Shown here piece after piece: positions 53,290 through 64,000 of a stretch of 64,000 nucleotides of DNA. The notes below the pieces were generated by a model. The model saw nothing but the letters and a program-made list of their open reading frames with translations, was not told the origin of the DNA and searched no databases. The position numbers and the translations under genes are program-made. Position 1 is the first letter of the stretch; the number at the start of each line of letters is the position of its first letter. Source of the DNA: Sipunculus nudus (Eukaryota; Annelida; Sipuncula; Golfingiida; Sipunculidae); NCBI GenBank assembly GCA_026874595.1, contig CM049319.1, positions 39,193,473-39,257,472 of the forward strand, given 5' to 3'.

Positions 53290-54760
53290 TCACTTACAGA
53301 GACACTGAGTACACAGTCCATTTACCATTCGCAATATTTAATTTATACATTAATACTATAGTCCACCTCGCATGAAAATTACAAAGTCTGGTGTTCTTCT
53401 TTGCAGTAAAAAACTCAATACGTTTAACATATGCAAAATATTTCTTCAGTCCTGTAAATGACATTAGGTTTCGTTTTTGCCTGATCAGATAGACATCATG
53501 TCTACACAGAATGGTGAACACCTTGAATCTACTGTTGCAAATGTATCATGCCAAATACCTTGTCCTTTTTCACAATTGGCCTTTTTTTTTACAAAATTCA
53601 AAACATATTCCATCAATTCCTAGACTTTTCATAGACATTAAGGCTTTACGGCATTATTCTGCACTTAATTATTCTTAATAAAGACTTTGCTCTTCAACAT
53701 TTAAATTAAAGTGGGAACATAAGTGGGGAAAAGGTTATGTTCATGCATTAAAGAAGAATACAGGGTATTCGTAAATCTTTACGATTTGGCTCAGAATATG
53801 GCTATTATTTTTAACAACTTGTCCATTTTTGAGTATTAATTTTCTCACAGATTTATTTATAAATTTCTCTTTTCAATATTTAGAAAATATTCATTGCCTT
53901 TTAACCTTAAATTGCTCAAACCATCAAATTTTGATCTCAAAATAGTTCCTTCCACTTTCTTATTTTCTATACTATCTAATTCCTGCATATATTTATCAAT
54001 ACTTTTTTACTTAAATTTTCTTCTCATTCATTTGTCCCTTTTTAAGTTTTCTTTGCTCGTTCTTTACCGCATTTGATTGATACCGGTTATATATTATATT
54101 CTAAATATTTCCAGCTAATTCATTGATTTGTTTTTGGAGCTATAACTTCAAGCCGGTTGGATTTTTTATTCAAAATCAAGTTAATATATTCCTCATCCTT
54201 CAGGAAAGATGTATTTAGTTTCCATGAACTATTTCCTTTAAAGTTTGATTCCGCCTGTATATCGTAAGATTAACTGGGTTGTGGTCACTATGATTAGAAT
54301 ATCAAATGGTCGCTGTAGTTATGTTATAACATCAAGTAGAGTAATAGAAGTAAACTAGTAATACAGTCGTCTAAATATATTTGTATTTTTCCGGTTCCAT
54401 GTTTTTTTATTCTCCACACATCACATTAATCATATTCGTTCATTATTTGATGTATGACATCAACTACACTTTTTGTCAAGTACATAATTTAAATTACAAT
54501 TCATATTTTCTCAATAATAATATTTGCATCTGTTTCACACTGTGCGGCTCTAAATTTATCTTAATATATAATAAATTTGTTCTCTGGCAGCATTCGGAGT
54601 ATGAACATCCATTAAAATAAAATCTGCACCATCAATGTGTGCTTTTCTTATGATATTTCTGCCTTGTATATATATCTCCTGATAACATTTGAAATCTAAA
54701 GTATTTAAATCAGTATGGCCACTCCCCTGCTTTGGTTCGAACCATGGCAATATACATTTC
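53290..54760 (-). pseudogene. Decayed L1/Tx1-like LINE
   Basis: The minus strand shows LINE pieces in order. 54556-54750 contains MPWFEPKQGSG and HIDGADFILMDVHTPN-like endonuclease context. About 54255-54300 holds SDHNPV, the conserved endonuclease end motif. About 53590-53690 holds CRKALMSMKSLGIDGICFEF, matching the start of the reverse transcriptase in L1/Tx1 elements. Many stops interrupt it, and the catalytic reverse-transcriptase block is not seen. Confidence 0.6.
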
Positions 54761-55520
54761 CTCCCAATTCATGTTTCTTTTGATTATCATTTTTCAGTGA
54801 TCAATAAGTAATAATATAATACCTATTGCTATAAAACATATGGAATTTATCCTAAAAGCCAAAGTGGTAATCGTGGTAATAATAATTAGTTTGACAACCT
54901 GTGCGCAGATGGCAGCACAGCCGCTGTCGTCTTGTTAATTGTTACTTTTAAGTTGTACACTCTGATCGTGCTGTACCATCTGACCCGTTCTGGTCCATCC
55001 TGCGTCTGTCTCTTTTGTAGAATGGCTAGGCATTTGTCTGGCGGATCTCAACTTGGTCCTATTTATTATGTGGACGTCCCGTCATACTTTGTTCCGTGGG
55101 CATACCTTACAATTTCCCTCTCTCATACATAAACGCAAATCACACACACGATCTTGTCTCTTTCCTACGATTGTGGAAAAATGTTGCACTAAGTTATGAC
55201 TGCGATGGATGACAATGCGGATTCTCAAATGACAAATGAGTTATTCCTGGAATTATTTGACTGAATTGAACACGTACATTTCCAATATTATTATGTATTT
55301 TGAGTTGTATTTTAGATATTTTGAACTAATATGACAATTCGAGTCGCGAAAAAGGGGTTGCATTTAAATTTTAGAATTCAAGAATTAAAATGAGTTTATC
55401 ACACATCTACTCTTTTCATACTTTTCGTGTGATATCAGCGAATGTAGGACCCGAATATTGATTGAACATGAATATATATGAAGGAGGTTATATGTATTAA
55501 TTTCTTTGTCGCTCTTTTAT
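54761..55520. other. Intergenic sequence with no feature
   Basis: No supported gene, RNA or repeat on either strand. Confidence 0.4.
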
Positions 55521-55523
55521 ATG

Positions 55524-56120
55524 AAATGACAAGAACGGAGGGCTCCTGCTTTATATGAAAAATAACAAGAACGGAGGGCTCCTGTTTTATATGAAAAATG
55601 ACAAGAACGGGGGGGGGGGGGGGGGGCTCCTGTTTCACATGATAAATGACAAGAACGGGGGGCTCCTGTTTTTCATGATAAATGACAAGAACGGGGGGCT
55701 CCTGTTTTACATGATAAATGACATGAACGGGGGGGGGGGGGGGGCTCCTGTTTTACATGATAAATGACAAGAACGGGGGGGGGGGGCTCCTGTTTTACAT
55801 GAAAAATTACAAGAACGGGGGGGGGGGGGGGGGAAGGGGGCTCCTGTTTTACATGATAAATGACAAGAACGGGGGGGGGGGGGGGGGGGGGGGCTCCTGT
55901 TTTACATGAAAAATGACAAGAATGGGGGCTCCTGTTTTACATGATAAATGACAAGAACGGGGGGCTCCTGTTTTACATGAAAAATGACAAGAACGGGGGG
56001 CTCCTGTTTTACATGAAAAATGACAAGAACGGGGGGCTCCTGTTTTACATGAAAAATGACAAGAACGGGGGGCTCCTGTTTTACATGAAAAATGACAAGA
56101 ACGGAGGGCTGCTGTTTACC
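55524..56120 (+). repeat. ~36-bp tandem repeat with variable G tracts
   Basis: About 16 copies of GGCTCCTGTTTTACATGA, then AAAATGACAAGAACGGGG. The G run after GAAC varies from about 5-6 to more than 20 between copies (long runs near 55609, 55729, 55777, 55818 and 55871). The five 3' copies (55941-56110) are nearly identical, with short G runs. The 36-bp unit keeps an artificial open frame. Confidence 0.92.
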
Positions 56121-56800
56121 TGTTAATCACAATGTCATGCCTATTACCTAGAAACAAGGGACAGAAGTGTTTGCGTTATTGTTGGCACCAGGAAAGAGAA
56201 TTTATCGCATTAATGTTGGTATTGAAAATTATTTTTTAGATCTATACATCTGCAACCATCCACAGTTTTTTTTCCAGATTATGTTGTGGCTGGTTAAAAG
56301 TTAGTTAGGGCGTAACGGGTGGTACAGTCGGCGGTACAGTGATGCAGCGTACACCGGGGGCAGCGTCCACCCGGGAAGCATCGGTGATTACGAGGACCAG
56401 CTGCGTGGAGACTTTCTGAAAGCTTTCTAATCACAAAACATTCAATAACCAGTCGTTCCTAGATCGGCACTACAGGAGCCAAACGTGGCAAACGTAACCA
56501 GAGTAAATGAGGGAAATGGAAAGTAATTAAAGACGTGTAACTAAAACCTGCAGACCTGATCCCCAGAGCCCGCCTCAGACTGCGGCCACTTACACTGGCT
56601 CCCCACTAAAAGCTTCACACATCACCGGACAGACCAATTAAATCTTTTCGAAAGATTTCACGCATAACAAGGTGGCCAATGTATACATTACTGTCGATAA
56701 TAAGGATCTTTTATTGTGTGGTTACTAAGAATCAAAGTGAATCAATGTTTATAACTATTTCTTAAGAAAATTGCCAGATCTGATGAGTAAAAAGTCTTGC
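56121..56800. other. Spacer between two tandem arrays
   Basis: Non-repetitive sequence with a somewhat GC-richer part (about 56310-56420). No gene is recognised. Confidence 0.4.
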
Positions 56801-56804
56801 TGAA

Positions 56805-59800
56805 TGTATAATAGCCAGAGTGGCATAAACATTTCTGTACAAAGACAGGAATGGCAAAGAAGTATCAGATCAGATGGGAAAACATTCTTTTCGAATGTAT
56901 AATTGCCAGGGTGACATAAACAGTTCTGTACAAAGACAGGAATGGCAGAGAAAGTATCACGTCAGATAAGTAAACATTCTTTTCGAATGTATGATGGTCA
57001 GTGTGACATAAACAGTTCTGTTCAAAGACAGGTATGGCAGAGAAAGTATCATGTCAGATGAGAAAACATTCTTGTCGAATGTATAATGGCCATGGTGACA
57101 TAAAGAGTTCTGTACAAAGACAGGAATGGCAGAGAAAGTATCACGTCAGAGGAGTATAATGGTCAGGGTGACATAAACAGTTTTGTACATACACAAAAAA
57201 TGTCAGAGAAAGTATCATGTCAGATGAGAAAACATTCTTGTCGAATGTATAATGGCCATGGTGACATAAAGAGTTCTGTACAAAGACAGGAATGGCAAAG
57301 AAAGTATCACGTCAGATGAGAAAACATTCTTGTCGAATGTATAATGGTCAGGGTGACATAAACATTTCTATACAAAGACAGGAATGGCAGAGAAAGTATC
57401 ATGTCAGATGAGTAAACATTCTTGTCGAATGTATAACTGCCAGGGTGACATAACGAGTTCTGTACAAAGACTGGAATGGCAGAGAAAGAATCACGTCATG
57501 AGTAAACATTCTTGTCGAATGTATAATTGCCAGGGTGACATAAACATTTCTGTACAAAGACAGGAATGGCAAAGAAGTATCACGTCAGATGAGAAAACAT
57601 TCTTGTCGAATGTATAATGGCCAGGGTGACATAAAGAGTTCTGTACAATGACAGGAATTGCAGAGAAAGTATCACGTCATGAGTAAACATTCTTGTCGTA
57701 TGTATAATGGCCAGGGTGACATAAACAATTCTGTTTAAAGACAGGAATGGCAGGGAAAGTATCATGTCAGATAAGTAAATATTCTTGTCGAATGTATAAT
57801 GCCCATGGTGACATAAACAGTTCTGTTTAAAGACAGGAATGGCAGAGAAAGTATCAGATCAGATGAGTAAGCATTCTTGTCGAATGTATAACTGCCAGGG
57901 TGACATAACGAGTTCTGTACAAAGACTGGAATGGCAGAGAAAGTATCACGTCATGAGTAAACATTCTTGTCGAATGTATAATTGCCAGGGTGACATAAAC
58001 ATTTCTGTACAAAGACAGGAATGGCAGAGAAAGTATCATGTCAGATGAGTAAATATTCTTGTCGAATGTATAATGCCCATGGTGACATAAACAGTTCTGT
58101 TTAAAGACAGGAATGGCAGAGAAAGTATCAGATCAGATGAGTAAGAATTCTTGTTGAATGTATAATGGCAAGGGTTACATCAACATTTCTGTACAAAGAC
58201 GAGAATGGCAAAGAAGTATCACGTCAGATCAGAAAACATTCTTTTTCGAATGTATAATTGCCAGGGTGACATAAACATTTCTGTACAAAGACAGGAATGG
58301 GAAAGAAGTATCACGTCAGATGAGAAAACATTCTTGTGGAATGTATAATTGCCAGGGTGACATAAACAGTTCTGTACAAAGACAGGAATGGCAGAGAAAG
58401 TATCACGTCAGATGAGTAAACATTCTTTTCGAATGTATGATGGTCAGTGTGACATAAACAGTTCTGTTCAAAGACAGGAATGGCAGAGAAAGTATCATGT
58501 CAGATGAGAAAACATTCTTGTCGAATGTATAATGGCCATGGTGACATAAAGAGTTCTGTACAAAGACAGGAATGGCAGAGAAGGTATCACGTCACAGGAG
58601 TATAATGACCTGGGTAACATAAACAGTTTTGTACAGAGACAAAAAATGTCAGAGAAAGTATCATGTCAGATGAGTCAACATTCTTGTCGAACGTATAATG
58701 CCCAGGGTGACATTAACATTTTTGTACAAAGACAGGAATGGCAGAGAAAGTATCACGTCATGAGTAAACATTCTTGTCGAATGTATAATTGCCCATGGTG
58801 ACATTAACATTTCTGTTCAAAGACAGGAATGGCAAAGAAGTATCATGTCAGATAAGAAAACATTCTTGTCGAATGTATAATTGCCAGGGTGACATAAACA
58901 TTTCTGTACAAAGACGGGAATGGCAGAGAAAGTATCATGTCAGATGAGTAAACATTCTTGTTGAATGTATTATGCCCATGGTGACATAAACAGTTCTGTT
59001 CAAAGACAGAAATGGCAGAGAAAGTATCACGTCAGATGAGAAAACATTCTCGTCGAATGTATAATTGCCAGGGTGACATAAACATTTCTGTACAAAGACA
59101 AGAATGGCAAAGAAGTATCACGTCCGATGAGAAAACATTCTTGTCGAATGTATAATTGCCAGGGTGACATAAACATTTCTGTACAAAGACAGGAATGGCA
59201 GAGAAAGTATCATGTCAGATGAGTAAACATTCTTGTCGTATGTATAATGGCCAGGGTGACATAAACAATTCTGTTGAAAGACAGGAATTGCAGAGAAAGT
59301 ATCATGTCAGATGAGTAAATATTCTTGTCGAATGTATAATGCCCATGGTGACATAAACAGTTCTGTTTAAAGACAGGAATGGCAGAGAAAGTATCAGATC
59401 AGATGAGTAAACATTCTTGTTGAATGTATAATGGCCAGGGTGACATCAACATTTCTGTACAAAGACGGGAATGGCAAAGAAGTATCACGTCAGATGAGAA
59501 AACATTCTTTTCGAATGTATAATTGCCAGGGTGACATAAACATTTCTGTACAAAGACAGGAATGGGAAAGAAGTATCACGTCAGATGAGAAAACTTTCTT
59601 GTCGAATGTATAATGGCCATGGTGACATAAAGAGTTCTGTACAAAAACAGGAATGGCAGAGAAGGTATCACGTCGGAGGAGTATAATGACCAGGGTGACA
59701 TAAACAGTTTTGTACATAGACAAAAAATGTCAGAGAAAGTATCATGTCAGATGAGTAAACATTCTTGTCGAATGTATAATGCCCAGGGTGACATTAACAT

Positions 59801-62800
59801 TTCTGAACAAAGACAGGAATGGTAGAGAAAGTATCACGTCATGAGTAAACATTCTGGTCGAATGTATAATTGCCCATGGTGACATTAACATTTCTGTACG
59901 AAGACAGGAATGGCAAAGAAGTATCATGTCAGATAAGAAAACATTCTTGTCGAATGTATAATTGCCAGGGTGACATAAACAGTTCTGCACAAAGACAGGA
60001 ATGGCAGAGAAAGTATCACGTCATGAGTAAACATTCTTTTCGAATGTATAATGCCCATGGTGACATAAACATTTCTGTACAAAGACAGGAATGGCAAAGA
60101 AGTATCACGTCAGATTAGAAAACATTCTTGTCGGATGTATAATTGCCAGGGTGACATAAACATTTCTGTACAAAGACAGGAATGGCAGAGAAAGTATCAC
60201 GTCATGAGTAAACATTCTTTTCGAATTTATAATGCCCATGGTGACATAAACATTTCTGTACAAAGACAGGAATGGCAAAGAAGTATCACTTCAGATGAGA
60301 AAACATTCTTGTCGAATGTATAATTGCCAGGGTGACATAAACCTTTCTGTACAAAGACAGGAATGGCAGAGAAAGTATCATGTCAGTTGAGTAAACATTC
60401 TTGTTGAATGTATAATGCCCATGGTGACATAAACAGTTCGGTTCAAAGACATAAATGGCAGAGAAAGTATCACGTCAGATGAGAAAACATTCTCGTCGAA
60501 TGTATAATTGCCAGGGTGACATAAACATTTCTGTACAAAGACAAGAATGGCAAAGAAGTATCACGTCCGATGAGAAAAACATTCTTGTCGAATATATAAT
60601 TGCCAGGGTGACATAAACATTTCTGTACAAAGACAGGAATGGGAAAGAAGTATCACGTCAGATGAGAAAACATTCTTGTGGAATGTATAATTGCCAGGGT
60701 GACATAAACAGTTCTGTACAAAGACAGGAATGGCAGAGAAGGAATCACGTCAGATGAGTAAACATTCTTTTCGAATGTATGATGGTCAGAGTGACATAAA
60801 CAGTTCTGTTCAAAGACAGGAATGGCAGAGAAAGTATCATGTCAGATGAGAAAACATTCTTGTCGAATGTACAATGGCCATGGTAACATAAAGAGTTCTG
60901 TACAAAAACAGGAATGGCAGAGAAGGTATCACGTCGGAGGAGTATAATGACCAGGGTGACATAAACAGTTTTGTACATAGACAAAAAATGTCAGAGAAAG
61001 TATCATGTCAGATGAGTAAACATTCTTGTCGAATGTATAATGCCCATGGTGACATTAACATTTCTGTACAAAGACAGGAATGGTAGAGAAAGTATCACGT
61101 CATGAGTAAACATTCTTGTCGAATGTATAATTGCCCATGGTGACATTAACATTTCTGTACGAAGACAGGAATGGCAAAGAAGTATCATGTGAGATAAGAA
61201 ACCATTCTTGTCGAATGTATAATTGCCAGGGTGACATAAACAGTTCTGCACAAAGACAGGAATGGCAGAGAAAGTATCACGTCATGAGTAAACATTCTTT
61301 TCGAATGTATAATGCCCATAGTGACATAAACATTTCTGTACAAAGACAGAAATGGCAAAGAAGTATCACGTCAGATTAGAAAACATTCTTGTTGAATGTA
61401 TAATTGCCAGGGTGACATAAACATTTCTGTACAAAGACAGGAATGGCAGAGAAAGTATCACGTCATGAGTAAACATTCTTTTCGAATTTATAATGCCCAT
61501 GGTGACATAAACATTTCTGTACAAAGACAGGAATGGCAAAGAAGTATCACTTCAGATGAGAAAACATTCTTGTCGAATGTATAATTGCCAGGGTGACATA
61601 AACATTTCTGTTCAAAGACAGGAATGGCAGAGAAAGTATCATGTCAGATGAGTAAACATTCTTGTTGAATGTATAATGCCCATGGTGACATAAACAGTTC
61701 TGTTCAAAGACAGAAATGGCAGAGAAAGTATCACGTCAGATGAGAAAACATTCTCGTCGAATGTATAATTGCCAGGGTGACATAAACATTTCTGTACAAA
61801 GACAAGAATGGCAAAGGAGTATCACGTCCGATGAGAAAACATTCTTGTCGAATGTATAATTGCCAGGGTGACATAAACATTTCTGTACAAAGACAGGAAT
61901 GGCAGAGAAAGTATCATGTCAGATGAGTAAACATTCTTGTCGAATGTATAATGCCCATTGTGACATAAACATTTCTGTACAAAAACAAGAATGGCAAAGA
62001 AGTATCACGTCCGATGGGAAAACATTCTTGTCGAATGTATAATTGCCAGGGTGACATAAACATTTCTGTACAAAGACGGGAATGGCAAAGAAGTATCACG
62101 TCAGATGAGAAAACATTCTTTTCGAATGTATAATTGCCAGGGTAACATAAACATTTCTGTATAAAGACAGGAATGGGAAAAAAGTATCACGTCAGATGAG
62201 AAAACATTCTTGTGGAATGTATAATTGCCAGGGTGACATAAACAGTTCTGTTCAAAGACAGGAATGGCAGAGAAAGTATCATGTCAGATGAGAAAACATT
62301 CTTGTCGAATTTAATGGCCATGGTGACATAAAGAGTTCTGTACAAAAACAGGAATGGCAGAGAAGGTATCACGTCGGAGGAGTATAATGACCAGGGTGAC
62401 ATAAACAGTTTTGTACATAGACAAAAAATGTCAGAGAAAGTATCATGTCAGATGAGTAAACATTCTTGTCGAATGTATAATGCCCATGGTGACATAAACA
62501 GTTTTGTTCAAAGACAGAAATGGCAGAGAAAGTATCACGTCAGATGAGAAAACATTCTCGTCGAATGTATAATTGCCAGGGTGACATAAACATTTCTGTA
62601 CAAAGACAAGAATGGCAAAGAAGTATCACGTCAGATGAGAAAACATTCTTGTCGAATATATAATTGCCAGGGTGACATAAACATTTCTGTACAAAGACAG
62701 GAATGGGAAAGAAGTATCACGTCAGATGAGAAAACATTCTTGTGGAATGTATAATTGCCAGTGTGACAGAAACAGTTCTGTACAAAGACAGGAATGGCAG

Positions 62801-64000
62801 AGAAGGAATCACGTCATATGAGTAAACATTCTTTTCGAATGCATGATGGTCAGGGTGACATAAACAGTTCTGTTCAAAGTCAGGAATGGCAGAGAAAGTA
62901 TCATGTCAGATGAGAAAACATTCTTGTCGAATGTATAATGGCCATGGTGACATAAAGAGTTCTGTACAAAGACAAGAATGGCAGAGAAGGTATCACGTCA
63001 GAGGAGTATAATGACCTGGGTGACATAAACAGTTTTGTGCATAGACAAAAAATGTCAGAGAAAGTATCATGTCAGATGAGTAAACATTCTTGTCGAACGT
63101 ATAATGCCCATGGTGACATTAACATTTTTGTACAAAGACAGGAATGGCAGAGAAAGTATCACGTCATGAGTAAACATTCTTGTCGAATGTATAATTGCCC
63201 ATGGTGACATTAATATTTCTGTACAAAGACAGGAATGGCAAAGAAGTATCATGTCAGATAAGAAAACATTCTTGTCGAATGTATAATTGCCAGGGTGACA
63301 TAAACAGTTCTGCACAAAGACAGGAATGGCAGAGAAAGTATCACGTCATGAGTAAACATTCTTGTCGAATGTATAATGCCCATGGTGACATAAACATTTC
63401 TGTACAAAGACAGGAATGGCAAAGAAGTATCACGTCAGATTAGAAAACATTCTTGTTGAATGTATAATTGCCAGGGTGACATAAATATTTCTGTACAAAG
63501 ACAGGAATGGCAGAGAAAGTATCACGTCATGAGTAAACATTCTTTTCGAATTCATAATGCCCATGGTGACATAAACATTTCTGTACAAAGACAGGAATGG
63601 CAAAGAAGTATCACTTCAGATGAGAAAACATTCTTGTCGAATGTATAATTGCCAGGGTGACATAAACAGTTCTGCACAAAGACAGGAATGGCAGAGAAAG
63701 TATCATGTCAGATGAGTAAACATTCTTGCTGAATGTATTATGCCCATGGTGACATAAACAGTTCTGTTCAAAGACAGAAACGGCAGAGAAAGTATCACGT
63801 CAGATGAGAAAACATTCTCGTCGAATGTATAATTGCCAGGGTGACATAAACATTTCTGTACAAAGACAAGAATGGCAAAGAAGTATCACGTCGGATGAGA
63901 AAACATTCTTGTCGAATGTATAATTGCCAGGGTGACATAAACATTTCTGTACAAAGACAGGAATGGCAGAGAAAGTATCATGTCAGATGAGTAAACATTC
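56805..64000 (+). repeat. ~91-bp satellite array with higher-order duplication, runs off the window
   Basis: About 79 head-to-tail units of 80-93 bp with the shared core AACATTCTTGTCGAATGTAT, then GCCAGGGTGACATAAACA, TTCTGTACAAAGACAGGAAT and GGCAGAGAAAGTATCACGTC. Subtypes differ at GTCATGAGTAA versus GTCAGATGAGAAA, CCAGGG versus CCATGG, and a short variant with GGAGTATAATGACC. Blocks of the same subtype order recur 1261 bp apart (about 59742 and 61003, 59870 and 61131, 60135 and 61396) and again 2064 bp further on. Reading frames across it are artefacts. Confidence 0.95.

Noticed and set aside
55555-56126. Frame with repeated MKNDKNGGLLFY
   Set aside because: It is produced by the 36-bp tandem repeat and is disrupted by variable G tracts. 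No start or domain context is present.
57384-63648. Many 60-82-codon frames on both strands containing repeated peptides such as RMYNCQGDIN
   Set aside because: They are chance frames through the 91-bp satellite, truncated by unit-to-unit variation.

Overview
The window is animal genomic DNA. Its introns are large with GT-AG borders, and transposon remnants and minisatellites are dense. The only host gene I can support is the 3' end of a RhoGAP of the ARHGAP39 (Vilse/CrossGAP) family, which is found only in animals. Many long low-copy repeats, AGGTCA-rich dispersed repeats, a tRNA-type SINE and Ty3 elements with an unusual domain order suggest a marine lophotrochozoan, most likely a bivalve mollusc. 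That taxonomic call is inference.

1-12.1 kb: six plus-strand exons (about 208-428, 3414-3543, 3907-4020, 7502-7659, 10487-10748, 11145-11339) encode about 359 C-terminal residues, a MyTH4 domain followed by a RhoGAP domain. The 5' part (WW domains in known relatives) lies upstream of the window. The introns hold a 53-bp repeat that copies an acceptor site, a 45-bp minisatellite with higher-order structure, a 31-bp repeat that copies a donor site, a SINE, and a pogo/Tigger-like non-autonomous DNA transposon.

12-34 kb: no host gene is supported. The region holds a 34-bp minisatellite, two long related modular non-coding repeats (about 14.8-17.1 kb and 29.3-33.1 kb) with recurrent GGTGGCGCCACC-like palindromes, a family of AGGTCA-rich repeats, and remnants of non-LTR retrotransposons.

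34-50 kb: a nested transposon cluster. A minus-strand Ty3-type element (34304-38308, 5-bp target duplication, canonical PR-RT-RH-INT order) lies next to a plus-strand solo LTR (38525-39323, 4-bp duplication) and a deletion derivative of a third LTR element (39.5-40.3 kb). A 6.4-kb minus-strand element (41625-48036) has integrase upstream of reverse transcriptase, the order of the Gmr1 group. It is inserted into the second copy of a tandem duplication whose first copy (41.0-41.3 kb) preserves the empty site. A decayed plus-strand LINE follows (48.1-50.1 kb).

50-64 kb: a second SINE fragment, a decayed L1/Tx1-like LINE on the minus strand (53.3-54.8 kb), a 36-bp tandem repeat with G tracts of very different lengths (55.5-56.1 kb), and a roughly 91-bp satellite array from 56.8 kb to the window end. 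The array contains a long (about 1261-bp) higher-order duplication.

The RhoGAP gene looks functional. The transposon genes are almost all broken by stops or frameshifts.
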